From: Anderseniella sp963700735
Lineage (GTDB): Bacteria > Pseudomonadota > Alphaproteobacteria > Rhizobiales > Aestuariivirgaceae
Reading direction: 5' to 3'
Assembly: GCA_963700735.1 (NCBI GenBank)
Contig: CAVOYR010000005.1
Span: 496,001-560,000, forward strand
DNA: 64,000 nucleotides
Shown piece by piece: positions 1 through 8,332 of this stretch. The position numbers were made by a program, and so were the translations under genes. Position 1 is the first letter of the stretch. Every line of letters begins with the position of its first letter. Below the pieces are notes generated by a model. The model was not told where the DNA came from and ran no database searches. It saw nothing but the letters and a program-made list of their open reading frames with translations.

Positions 1-565
1 CGGCAAGGCCCGCTTCGGTTTCGCGGTCGATGATTTCGAGATCGATGCCGATTTCTTCGCGCACGCGGCTGATGAATCGCTCGCCGTTTTCGGCAATTCG
101 GCAGGCCTCCGTTGCAATGAGGCGGCAGCGCTCGACGTTCCACCACTTCAGCTTGTTTGAGCAGACCCGCAGCGCCTTGATGGTGCGATCGATGGCGTCT
201 TCCGACAGGTTGCCGGTGTGCAGCACGCCTTCACCCAGCCGGACGATGCGCGAATAGGCATCGACCACCTCGAACCCGGTGGGAGTGCGAGCAGGCCGGG
301 CCAGCAACAGGCGGCAGTTGTTGGTGCCCAGATCGAGCGCACCGTAGACGCCTTCGCGGAGAAATTCGCGTGGCTGGGCCTGCGGGCCGGCCGCATCATG
401 CGCCGGCGCGGATGCACCCGTGCCATCACCTTGCTGGCGTGGCGGCCGCCTGAGCGGCCACCCGTGCCGCCGGCGAGCCTTATCCGGCTTCTTGCCGGAT
501 TTGCCCTCAGCGCCCAATTCATCACCTTGCCAGAATGCAACGGGTTGCGCCCGCACCCCGGTCAT
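1..565 (-). CDS. Ppx/GppA family phosphatase, N-terminal part (runs off the left edge)
   Basis: This is the N-terminal part of an exopolyphosphatase/guanosine pentaphosphate phosphatase-type protein; the rest lies beyond position 1. In the family, these enzymes remove terminal phosphate from polyphosphate or pppGpp in the cytoplasm. What is seen is the actin-fold phosphate loop GALDLGTNNCRLLL at about residues 73-86, the segment VRLGEGVLHTGNLSEDAI, and the downstream block ATEACRIAENGERF followed by EIGIDLEIIDRETEAGLA at the edge. The chosen ATG (563-565) adds a low-complexity Lys/Arg/Pro/Gln-rich leader of about 70 residues before the catalytic domain, typical of alphaproteobacterial versions, so the start is uncertain. 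About 170 bases separate it from the divergent histidine kinase gene. Whether it acts on polyP or (p)ppGpp cannot be told here; a PPK2 kinase lies elsewhere in the window. Confidence 0.85.
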   Translation of the reverse strand, partial: MTGVRAQPVAFWQGDELGAEGKSGKKPDKARRRHGWPLRRPPRQQGDGTGASAPAHDAAGPQAQPREFLREGVYGALDLGTNNCRLLLARPARTPTGFEVVDAYSRIVRLGEGVLHTGNLSEDAIDRTIKALRVCSNKLKWWNVERCRLIATEACRIAENGERFISRVREEIGIDLEIIDRETEAGLA

Positions 566-739
566 CCGCAAGGCGGATTTCCAGGGGGGCGCAGATGACC
601 CGCATTCTGCCTCATACGTTGCGTTGACCTCACTGTAGCACCTTTGCATCACAGGTAAAGCAAGCTCGCTGTGGCATCCGGCTATCACATCTGCGGCACA
701 TTACCGTCACATTAACGCCTGATTAGCCCTTCGCCGCTA

Positions 740-1672
740 ATGTCGTCAGGCAATTGGGGCGCAAGAATGAGAGATTTTGGCAAGAGCTGGTTTCCGCACG
801 GTTCGCTGATTGGCGAGTTCTCCGAGCAGATACAACTGTCGCAGCAGCAGGCGCGGTCCGCCGTGGCCGTGCAGGCAGCGCGCGTCGAAGCCGAACTTGC
901 GTCCAAGGCCAAGTCCGAGTTCATCGCATCGATGAGCCATGAACTGCGCACGCCCCTCAATGCCATCATCGGCTTCTCCGACATGCTGCAAATGCAGAAG
1001 AAGCTGAAGGAAGAGCAGATCCAGCAGTATGCCGGGTACATCCACGAGGCAGCCCAGCATTTGCTCGAACTGATCAACGAGATTCTCGACGTGTCGAAAA
1101 TCCAGGCCGGCAAGCTGACCGTCGACCTGCAGATGGTTGACGTCAGGCCGCTGTTGTCGAGCTGCATCCACTTCATCGAACCGCGCGCCGCCACCAATGG
1201 CATTTCCATCCAGCGCGACGTGCCGGACGATCTGCCGGACGTCTATGCAGATCCGCTCCGGTTGAAGCAGGTACTGCTCAACCTGCTCAGCAATGCCGTG
1301 AAGTTCACGGGCATCAACGGCATGGTGTCCATCGAGATCAGGCCTACGGGTGACGGCTATCTCCGGTTCTCGGTCGCAGACAGCGGCAAGGGAATGACGC
1401 AGGAAGAATTGCACATGGCCACGCAGCCTTTCGGCCAGGTCCGCAACGGCCACGGCGATGCCAATGAAGGTACCGGACTGGGCCTGCCCATCTCGGTGGC
1501 GCTGATCAAGGCTCATCGCGGCCGTTTCAGCCTCGAGAGCCAGAAAGGCCAGGGAACGGTTGCCAGCTTCACGATCCCGGTCAGCAAGGGCAAGAATTTA
1601 CGGGACGAGGCAGACGAAATGCCCGCATCCGCTACTACCGGCCTGCTTGAGCAGACCGTGATTTCGCATTGA
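740..1672 (+). CDS. Soluble sensor histidine kinase (HisKA-HATPase), no input domain
   Basis: A two-component histidine kinase of 310 residues. The dimerisation/phospho-acceptor motif SHELRTPLNAIIGFSDML places the phosphorylated His at residue 67. The ATPase domain follows with an N-box LLNLLSNAVKFT (about 179-190), G1 DSGKGM (about 214) and G2 GTGLGLP (about 244-250). There is no signal peptide, membrane segment, PAS or GAF domain, so it should be cytoplasmic and must receive its signal through a partner or through the roughly 60-residue N-terminal region, which is predicted helical and Gln/Ala-rich. It lacks a receiver domain and no response regulator is adjacent. The next gene, a HerA-like ATPase, starts only 13 bases after the stop codon, so the two are probably co-transcribed. 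The ATG at 740 is used; an in-frame ATG ten codons in is an alternative. Confidence 0.88.
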   Translation: MSSGNWGARMRDFGKSWFPHGSLIGEFSEQIQLSQQQARSAVAVQAARVEAELASKAKSEFIASMSHELRTPLNAIIGFSDMLQMQKKLKEEQIQQYAGYIHEAAQHLLELINEILDVSKIQAGKLTVDLQMVDVRPLLSSCIHFIEPRAATNGISIQRDVPDDLPDVYADPLRLKQVLLNLLSNAVKFTGINGMVSIEIRPTGDGYLRFSVADSGKGMTQEELHMATQPFGQVRNGHGDANEGTGLGLPISVALIKAHRGRFSLESQKGQGTVASFTIPVSKGKNLRDEADEMPASATTGLLEQTVISH

Positions 1673-1685
1673 CAAGGCTACGCAA

Positions 1686-3770
1686 ATGACAAGCCAACCA
1701 CATGCTCCATCCCCTGCTGCCAGCCGCAAGATGAACACGGCGAGTGAACGAATTGGCCGTATCGTGGCGGTCACTGGCGCACACGCCATCATTCTGCTGG
1801 ATGCCGAGGACCCGTTCTCCGCCGCACCCGAGTCGTCTCCTGAAATCGGCACCCTGCTGAAGGTTGACACCGCATCGACGGTGACGCTGGCGTTGGTGTC
1901 TGCGCTGAGTTCGCCGACCCCGTCGCATGAGAACCAGCATACGGAAATGCGTATCGTCGAGGTTGAGTTCATCGGCGAACTGCCGCGTGACGAGGAAGGC
2001 AATCCAAAAAGCTTCCGGCGCGGCGTGTCGTCCTATCCAGGCCTTGGCAACGTGGTGTCGCGCGCGACGCAGCACGAACTGTCGATGGCCTATGCAGCCG
2101 ATCAGGACACCTCCATCCGCATTGGTCATATCCAGCAGGACCCCAGCATTCCGGCCATGGTCAAGATCGATGACCTGCTCGGCAAGCACTTCGCCGTACT
2201 TGGCACCACCGGTACCGGCAAGTCGTGTTCGGTTGCCCTCATCCTGCGGCGCATCCTGGAGAAGAACCCGAAGGCCCACATCCTGCTGCTGGACATGCAC
2301 CGCGAGTACGCGGCCTCGTTCCCGGAGTATGCCGAAGTCATCCAGCCGCAGAACATGAGCTTGCCGTTCTGGCTGCTCAACTTCGAGGAAATCGTCGAGA
2401 TCATCATCGGCAGCCAGCCGAACCGCGAACAGGACATCGAGATCCTGCGCGACCTTATCCCGATGGCAAAACAGCGCTATGCCACCAGCTCGCGCCGCGA
2501 CCGGTCGCCGACGCTGCGCAACAAGGAAGCGGTCGAGATCTCGGCCATCGGCGTCGATACGCCAGTGCCGTACCGGGCGTCAGACCTGATTGGCCTGCTG
2601 GACGAGAGCCTCGGCAAGCTGGACCTGAAGGGGGAACTCGCCCCGTTCAAGCGGCTGAAGGCGCGCATCGACGCGATCGTTCGCGACCCTCGCTATTCGT
2701 TCATGTTCGGGCACATGACGATTTCGGACAACATGGCCGAAGTGGTCGGGCGGATTTTCCGCATTCCGGTGAATGACCGGCCAATCACCGTGCTGGAACT
2801 GGGTGGCCTGCCGTCTGAAGTCATCAACGTGTGCGTGTCCGTGCTGGCGCGCATGGCATTCGACTTCGGCCTGTGGAGCCAGGGCCGCGTGCCGATCACC
2901 TTCGTGTGCGAAGAAGCGCACCGCTACGTCCCGATCGACAAGAGCAGCGGTTTCGAACCCACCAAGCGGGCCATCTCGCGCATCGCCAAGGAAGGCCGCA
3001 AGTACGGCGTGTCGCTGGCGATCATCTCGCAGCGCCCGGCAGAACTGGACCCGACCATCCTGTCGCAGTGCAACACCGTGTTCTCGATGCGCCTGACCAA
3101 CGAGCGCGACCAGGAGATTCTGAAAGCCGGCATCTCTGACGCTGCAGCATCGCTGCTGGAGTTCATGCCGACCATGGGCACGGGCGAGGCGGTGACCTTC
3201 GGTGAAGGCGTTTCGCTGCCCACCCGCATCAAGTTCGACCTGTTGCCAAGCCACGCCTTGCCGAAAAGCTCGACCGCCTCGTTCACCCGCAACTGGGCCA
3301 TCGATGTACCCGAAGACGGCTTCCTCGACGCCATCGTGGCGCGCTGGCGGATGCAGTCGTACGCGGTGGAATATGCAGACATGGCCGGATCAACTGCCCA
3401 GGTACACCTGGAGCCTGCCATCGGGTCGCAAGGCAATGCCACCGGGCGGCCGGCACCCGATACAGCTGCCGTCGCAGTTGCCCATGCTCCCGCCCAGCCA
3501 GCCATAGAAACGCAGGCCCAGCCACAGGCCCAGTTGCACGGTCAACAGCACGCAACGTTCGGTCAACACCCTGCCGCCCCTGCCACAGCTCCGGAACCGG
3601 TCAGGGCGGGTATCAGTTCCACACTGCTGAAGAAGCCACTGGACGCATCAAGCCTCAATATCGGCTCGGGCGCACAAGCACCCGCTCCGGGTCAGGCAAC
3701 CCCTGCCCCTGCGGCCAGCGGTGGAGGCGATGCCCGGCTTAGCTCGTTGCTGCAAAAGCTGCGCGGCTAG
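1686..3770 (+). CDS. HerA-like DUF87 family P-loop ATPase
   Basis: A 694-residue ATPase of the HerA/DUF87 class. Family members are hexameric FtsK-like DNA translocases, some working with NurA-type nucleases in DNA end processing or in defence systems. The sequence shows an N-terminal barrel-like region, a Walker A motif GTTGTGKS at residues 173-180, a Walker B-type FVCEEAH near residue 405, and the family block SRIAKEGRKYGVSL followed by SQRPAELDPTILSQC. After about residue 575 there is a long Pro/Ala/Gln-rich, presumably disordered tail ending in a short conserved-looking LSSLLQKLRG. No nuclease gene is adjacent; its immediate upstream neighbour is the histidine kinase at 740, with a 13-base gap. 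The product is soluble and cytoplasmic. A link to the kinase is inferred only from this spacing. Confidence 0.85.
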   Translation: MTSQPHAPSPAASRKMNTASERIGRIVAVTGAHAIILLDAEDPFSAAPESSPEIGTLLKVDTASTVTLALVSALSSPTPSHENQHTEMRIVEVEFIGELPRDEEGNPKSFRRGVSSYPGLGNVVSRATQHELSMAYAADQDTSIRIGHIQQDPSIPAMVKIDDLLGKHFAVLGTTGTGKSCSVALILRRILEKNPKAHILLLDMHREYAASFPEYAEVIQPQNMSLPFWLLNFEEIVEIIIGSQPNREQDIEILRDLIPMAKQRYATSSRRDRSPTLRNKEAVEISAIGVDTPVPYRASDLIGLLDESLGKLDLKGELAPFKRLKARIDAIVRDPRYSFMFGHMTISDNMAEVVGRIFRIPVNDRPITVLELGGLPSEVINVCVSVLARMAFDFGLWSQGRVPITFVCEEAHRYVPIDKSSGFEPTKRAISRIAKEGRKYGVSLAIISQRPAELDPTILSQCNTVFSMRLTNERDQEILKAGISDAAASLLEFMPTMGTGEAVTFGEGVSLPTRIKFDLLPSHALPKSSTASFTRNWAIDVPEDGFLDAIVARWRMQSYAVEYADMAGSTAQVHLEPAIGSQGNATGRPAPDTAAVAVAHAPAQPAIETQAQPQAQLHGQQHATFGQHPAAPATAPEPVRAGISSTLLKKPLDASSLNIGSGAQAPAPGQATPAPAASGGGDARLSSLLQKLRG

Positions 3771-3872
3771 GACAACTGACCGGATGATGATGGACGTGTG
3801 ACAGTACAAGGCTTGACACTGCTCATGCGAATTGGCTAAGCCACCCCCGCATGCTCATGCATGGCTGACCGG

Positions 3873-3946
3873 TGGGGAATAGGTTAACGGTAGACCCACG
3901 GACTCTGACTCCGTTAGTCCTGGTTCGAATCCAGGTTCCCCAGCCA
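3873..3946 (+). tRNA. tRNA-Gln (anticodon CTG)
   Basis: A 74-base cloverleaf including an encoded CCA. The acceptor stem pairs TGGGGAA with TTCCCCA, the D arm is GGTT/GACC, the anticodon arm is ACGGA-CTCTGAC-TCCGT giving anticodon CTG, the variable loop is four bases, and the T arm is CCTGG-TTCGAAT-CCAGG. The discriminator is G. The 190 bases after it up to the IS630 copy hold no gene that I can see. tRNA-Gln genes can be attachment sites, but no second copy of the tRNA 3' end was noticed in this window. Confidence 0.95.
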
Positions 3947-4136
3947 GCCACTAGGCGCAAACTTCCCCTGACATCTTAACCTCGGAATTCGCCCGTCATT
4001 CCCAGCGGTTAGCGGGATATCGTCTCTGGAGAGACCCAAGATTGAGCCGAATATCACGCCAAATGGGAGGCCGGTCTCGGTTTGCCGTTCAGACGCTAGC
4101 AGTCTTGGTTTTGGGTGATTGGTTGGATCAACGTTA

Positions 4137-5297
4137 TACCAAATCCCATTGATCAGAACCTGTGAGCCCAGTCACGCAGGCCGATGGACATGATGCGCCA
4201 GGGCTGGTCGATGAGGCTGTTCCAAGCATGGCAGCAGTGATCGACCAGGTTGTCGTAGGACGTGAACACCAGGTTGGACAGCCAGTTGTCGCGCATGAAC
4301 TGCCAGATGTTCTCTACCGGGTTCAGTTCAGGGCATTTGGGTGGGAGCGGGAGCAGGGTAATGTTGGCAGGAACCTTGAGGCGCTTCGACAGGTGCCAGC
4401 CGGCCTGGTCGAGGATAACGACGGCATGAGCGCCAGGGCTGACTTCGCCAGAGATCTCGGCGAGATGCAGGTTCATGGCCTCGGTGTTGCAGGCCGGCAG
4501 GACCAGGGCAGCTCCTTTGCCCCGCTTCGGGCAGATCGCCCCGAAGATATAGGTCGAGGTCGTGCGCTGGTCCTGTGGGGCTGACGGTCTCGTGCCACGC
4601 CTGGCCCAACGCCTGGTGATCTTGTTCTTCTGGCCGATGCGGGCCTCGTCGGCGAACCAGATCTCTAGCTTGTCCCGGTGGATGCCCTTATCTTTGGCGA
4701 TCGCCGCCAGGCGCGAGGGGAAACTTTTTTAAAATCCTCAATGGATCCCTCAGCCTGGGCATGATGGCGCGGCCGGGCCGACAGCTTGCGATACCCCATC
4801 GCGCGAAGCTCCCGGCTCAAGGTCTGCTTGGCAATGCTGATCCGGAACTCTTCCCAGATCCACTGACACAGGTCGACCAGGCGCCAGCGTACCACCCCAT
4901 GGGCTGCCGGAACCGGCCCGCTCTCCAGCATCTGCACCAGCGCAGCCCGCTGCCTGTCGCCAAGCTTCGAGGGCTGGCCAGGCGCCTTGCGGTTGACCAG
5001 TCCATCCGGCCCCTCGGCATTGAACCTCACCACCCAGTCCCGCACGATCTGCAGCGTCACGCCACCAAGCTCAGCGGCCTGTGTCCGTGTTGCTCCATCA
5101 TAGATCGCCGCCAATGCCAGCAGCCGCCGGGTTTGGGCTGCATCTTTCGACTGTCGGGCAATCGCCCTCAATCTGGTCGCATCAAAATCTGAACGCAGAG
5201 CTATCGCCATGACAAACCTCCTTCGTTTGCCATGCTGAATCACGCTGCAGCTGATTTGAAAACCCTCAAACGAGTCAGGACCTCAGAGACTTGGTAT
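4137..5297 (-). mobile_element. IS630 family insertion sequence, subtype 1, copy A (complete)
   Basis: A complete 1161-bp element in minus orientation. Read in the transposase direction it starts ATACCAAGTC and ends ATTTGGTA, with TA duplicated outside both ends (4135-4136 and 5298-5299), the hallmark of the IS630/Tc1 group. It matches copy B (10207-11367) over its whole length and copy C (57211-58372) apart from one extra A in C. It landed in the stop codon of the recombinase gene on its right: the duplicated TA plus the first IS base rebuild TAA. Confidence 0.93.
4153..5210 (-). CDS. IS630 family transposase made by -1 frameshifting (copy A)
   Basis: Two overlapping frames together encode about 352 residues. 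The first frame carries a helix-turn-helix region (AAELGGVTLQIVRDWVVRF) and stops soon after SIEDFKK. The second frame carries the DDE catalytic core, with WFADEARIG, the block VVILDQAGWH and PPKCPELNPVENIW. The frames meet at TTTTAAAAAAG, where T TTT AAA in the zero frame is a canonical -1 slippery heptamer. Reading on in the -1 frame gives FKKSFPSRLAAIAKDKG and then the catalytic half without a stop. The ATG at 5210 is preceded by a strong GGAGG. The same site is kept in every less-decayed copy here, so the shift is probably programmed rather than a mutation. Confidence 0.85.
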
Positions 5298-6958
5298 TAG
5301 TCGTTGAGTGCCGCGAACAACTGGCGCTGTTCAGCCCAGTTTTCCGGGATTTCCGATCGCTGGAGGTGTTCAGTAGTGAGCCCTGACGGCTGCTTTCCAG
5401 CGATGATCGATCTGGTAATGTCGGGCGTAAGGAAGGCGTGATCCATCAGCTGCTGGATACGCCTCACCGAGAGCTTCTCTTGCTCGGCGATCTCAGCGAA
5501 CGATAGTCCCTGCTTCAGTTTTTCGAACCAGCGATGCGCCTTGGCAACATTACGCAGCAGCACCGTGTCGATGTTGGAGGCTTCCTTGCCCGTGTCGAAC
5601 TTTGCCTCCACGCCCTTTCTGCGAATGCGGAAGGGGATGGTGAGGTACAGTGCATCAGTGCTGATGCGTTCCTCCTTGATATGGAGAGCTGAGGCCAACG
5701 CTGCGTGCGACAACCGGATCTCCATCTGACCAGGCCTGATGTCGGCCCTGTCAACGAGCTGGAGCATTTGCTGAAGATCGGTATCATCGGTTGTTTTGGT
5801 AACAAGCTGGTCCAGCCGGTCCGTGAGTTCGGCAAACTCTGCAGCAGTCGGCTGCTCGATCAGGGCAGCAGCCGTTGCGGTCTGGAGATGGTCCGCGACT
5901 GCATCGCTGATGGTCTTTTCCAGCCCGGGAGCCGGCAAGCGCCAGCCATCGGATGCCCAGCGCTTCGGCATCTTGAGCAAACGGTTGGAGACATAGTATC
6001 GGTAGCGCGCACCCTGCTTGTTGGCATGGCTGGGTGTCAGGCGATCACCGCTCTCGTCGAACAGTTTTCCGATGAGGGGCGACCGATGCTTTGCAATGCG
6101 TTTACGGACCGAGCCATTCCAAGCCTTGCCTTCCAGCAGTTGCTGAACTCTGGTCCATGTTTCCTCGTCGATAATGGCCTCGTGCTGCCCATCATAGACC
6201 TTGTCCTTGTGCCTGGTCCTGCCAGCATAGACGGGGTTGGAGAGGATATAGTGCAGGTGGCCGATGCCGAACGGCAGGCCGCCTGATTTCCTCCCTGTGC
6301 TTGCAGTTCTTATGGGCGTCTTCAGTCCTCGCTGGTCCAGTTCCCGCTTCACGGCGCGGACGGGGCCTCGCTGCAGGTACAGGTCATAGATCAGCCGGAT
6401 GATCCTTGCTTCCTCATCGTTGATCTTCAGGGTCCGACCATTTGCCTCGTAGCCCAGCGGGACATTGCCGCCCATCCAGAGACCCTTCTTCTTCGATGCA
6501 GCGATCTTGTCCCGGATACGCTCGGCCGTCACCTCGCGCTCGAACTGGGCAAAGCTCAACAACACGTTCAGCGTCAGCCTGCCCATGCTGGTAGCGGTGT
6601 TGAAGGACTGCGTGACAGAGACGAACGAGGCCCCTGCCCGGTCCAGACGTTCCACCAGCTTGGCAAAGTCTGCAAGTGACCGCGTCAGGCGATCGACCTT
6701 GTAGACGATAACCTGGTCAACACGTCCCTCGTCCACGTCGATGAGCAGCCGTTGCAGGGCTGGCCGTTCCAGCGTTCCACCGGAAATGCCACCGTCATCA
6801 TACTGACCCGGTAGCAGTATCCAGCCTTCTCCCTTCTGGCTGGCAACGTAGGCGGCACAGGCCTCGCGCTGGGCATGGAGCGAGTTGAACTCCTGCTCCA
6901 GCCCGTCCTCAGACGACTTTCGGGTATAGATGGCACAGCGGATGTTGCGCCTGGTCAT
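5297..6958 (-). CDS. Large serine recombinase (resolvase/integrase type)
   Basis: A 553-residue site-specific recombinase. The N-terminal resolvase catalytic domain has AIYTRKSSEDGLEQ with the nucleophile at Ser15 (or Ser16), followed by IVYKVDRLTRS near residue 83 and the helix with FEREVTAERIRDK. Next come a recombinase domain (GHLHYILSNPVYAG), a zinc-ribbon-like or linker region and a C-terminal helix-turn-helix (LSFAEIAEQEKLSVRRIQQLM). Such enzymes integrate, excise or invert DNA between short att sites. It is the last gene of a three-gene operon: its ATG overlaps the DUF2924 stop by ATGA. IS630 copy A inserted into its TAA stop codon, but the target duplication restores TAA, so the protein is complete. 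Its attachment sites were not found by eye. Confidence 0.92.
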   Translation of the reverse strand: MTRRNIRCAIYTRKSSEDGLEQEFNSLHAQREACAAYVASQKGEGWILLPGQYDDGGISGGTLERPALQRLLIDVDEGRVDQVIVYKVDRLTRSLADFAKLVERLDRAGASFVSVTQSFNTATSMGRLTLNVLLSFAQFEREVTAERIRDKIAASKKKGLWMGGNVPLGYEANGRTLKINDEEARIIRLIYDLYLQRGPVRAVKRELDQRGLKTPIRTASTGRKSGGLPFGIGHLHYILSNPVYAGRTRHKDKVYDGQHEAIIDEETWTRVQQLLEGKAWNGSVRKRIAKHRSPLIGKLFDESGDRLTPSHANKQGARYRYYVSNRLLKMPKRWASDGWRLPAPGLEKTISDAVADHLQTATAAALIEQPTAAEFAELTDRLDQLVTKTTDDTDLQQMLQLVDRADIRPGQMEIRLSHAALASALHIKEERISTDALYLTIPFRIRRKGVEAKFDTGKEASNIDTVLLRNVAKAHRWFEKLKQGLSFAEIAEQEKLSVRRIQQLMDHAFLTPDITRSIIAGKQPSGLTTEHLQRSEIPENWAEQRQLFAALND

Positions 6959-7602
6959 GGCCGGGGGCTCCCTGCATCAGCAGGACCCGAGCCGGTCAGT
7001 CCGGCCCGAGCCGATCCAGAAATGCCTGAGTTATCTGAATCGGTTAGACCGAGTTCTGGAGGTAGAGAGTCAACCAACTCCGGCGGTGGAACATCACTGT
7101 CCCTCTGCTCGCCGGCCCGATCCGCTGGAGGCAGTAGCTTGTCACCATCCTGCTGCCTGTTACTCCGGTCCACCAACCCGAAGAACCGCGGGCCGGACCA
7201 GTTGGCCCCGGTAATGCGCTTGGCAATGGCTGTCAGTGATTTGTAGGTCTTGCCGTCCATCACGTAACTCGACTTCGTAACCTCGACCTGGTAGGTCCGG
7301 CCGTTCCACTCCCGCACCAAATGCGTGCCCTCAGACAGCACTGGCGCCGCACGAACAACTGATTTTTTCCCGCCGGCAATGGAACGCAGCGCCCGGACAT
7401 CGGCTGCGGGGAGACCGCCAAGCAACCGGCATTGGGCTTCGTGGGCAAGCGCCTTGCGCATGAAAACAGCGGACAGGTACCGCGGCGCCTCGCAACCGAA
7501 CCAGGCCTGCCAAAGCTCGAGGCATCCTGCCCTGTCCAGCACAGCGAGCCGCACCAGTTCCTGCGCGACACGCTCCTGCTTGCTATTGGCCGAGCCGGTC
7601 AT
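6955..7602 (-). CDS. DUF2924 domain protein of a recombinase cassette
   Basis: A 215-residue protein recognised as DUF2924 by the block LWQAWFGCEAPRYLSAVFMRKALAHEAQC, the motif GTHLVREWNGRTYQVEV (about residues 92-108) and the stretch YKSLTAIAKRITGANWSGPRFFGL. The family is repeatedly found next to large serine recombinases in proteobacterial prophages and integrative elements. Its role is unknown; a recombination-directionality or DNA-binding accessory role is inference. The C-terminal 70 residues are Pro/Gly/Asp/Ser-rich and probably disordered. Its start overlaps the DUF3489 stop (ATGA at 7599-7602) and its stop overlaps the recombinase start (ATGA at 6955-6958), so the three proteins are translationally coupled. 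Confidence 0.88.
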   Translation of the reverse strand: MTGSANSKQERVAQELVRLAVLDRAGCLELWQAWFGCEAPRYLSAVFMRKALAHEAQCRLLGGLPAADVRALRSIAGGKKSVVRAAPVLSEGTHLVREWNGRTYQVEVTKSSYVMDGKTYKSLTAIAKRITGANWSGPRFFGLVDRSNRQQDGDKLLPPADRAGEQRDSDVPPPELVDSLPPELGLTDSDNSGISGSARAGLTGSGPADAGSPRP

Positions 7603-7922
7603 CTGGCTGCCGGCTCAATCGATTGGGAATGACTGACGATTTGGTAGCAGGTTCCGCTACCGTCGGACCCTCTGGTGCTGTCGACAACAAAACCGGCCTT
7701 GCGGAGACCAGTGATTGCAGCCCTCACCGTGTGCGGTTGCCAGTCGAATGTCCTGCTCACCTTCTCTGCTGTTACCGGCTTCGCCCCAGACAACAGGTCG
7801 ATCAGCTGCTGCTTCTTGGTGGCAGACCTCGCCTCTCTGAGCGGGCGCTTGATGCCGGCGATCGGCTTGTTGTGGACGCGCTGGGGTGACTTCGATGTTC
7901 CTGGCTGCTTCTTGCTTCGCAT
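7599..7922 (-). CDS. DUF3489 winged-helix-like protein, first gene of the recombinase cassette
   Basis: A small protein of about 107 residues matching DUF3489, with the conserved part KKQQLIDLLSGAKPVTAEKVSR followed by DWQPHTVRAAITGLRKAG and a basic Lys/Arg-rich N-terminus. The layout resembles a winged helix, so DNA binding is likely; the family has no established function. The ATG at 7922 was chosen because GGGAGGCAGTC precedes it; a longer frame with no clear ribosome site could start at 7988. It leads the operon DUF3489-DUF2924-recombinase with 4-base overlaps at both junctions. It may be the regulator of the cassette, perhaps acting on the palindrome at 8158, but this is inference. Confidence 0.82.
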   Translation of the reverse strand: MRSKKQPGTSKSPQRVHNKPIAGIKRPLREARSATKKQQLIDLLSGAKPVTAEKVSRTFDWQPHTVRAAITGLRKAGFVVDSTRGSDGSGTCYQIVSHSQSIEPAAR

Positions 7923-7988
7923 GACTGCCTCCCGTGACTTGCGGGACTGGCCATTCCGGTCCCAGTACTGCCACGAGCCCGCACTCAA

Positions 7989-8332
7989 GCGGCGGGCAGC
8001 ATGCAGGCATCTGGATCAAGCGCCTCAGCAGGGACACTGACGCTCGATACGACAGCGAAGTCCAGTCGGAAATCTATGTGTCTCAGGTGATTTGACCCCA
8101 ACGGCGTTCAGCAAAACGGTGCACAGCAACTACCGCAAAGGGCGCGAAGCAGCCATCTGTCGCGCTGGCGCGACAACGTCCGCTTTCGCGGTTACAACAG
8201 ACACTTTTCGGGAAACCGAAAACCGGCCGGAGTTGACCCGACTCGGACTTTCACGAAAATTAGCGACCGGCGGCGGGGAGCGTCTCTACATCGGCCACCG
8301 ACATATGGATGTTCACCGTCAAATGATGGCGA
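7989..8332. other. Intergenic region upstream of the recombinase operon, no gene
   Basis: No convincing coding sequence was found in these 344 bases. They hold the probable promoter region for the minus-strand DUF3489 operon and an 8-bp perfect palindrome at 8158-8175, annotated separately. Confidence 0.5.
8158..8175. promoter_or_regulatory. Perfect 8-bp inverted repeat, possible operator
   Basis: TGTCGCGC-TG-GCGCGACA is a perfect palindrome with a two-base centre, about 235 bases upstream of the DUF3489 start. Its symmetry suits a dimeric DNA-binding protein or a recombination half-site pair. Nothing in the sequence proves either. Confidence 0.3.

Noticed and set aside
3873..3946. tRNA-Gln as the attachment site of the recombinase element
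   Set aside because: No duplicate of the tRNA 3' end was found within the window, and large serine recombinases seldom use tRNA genes.
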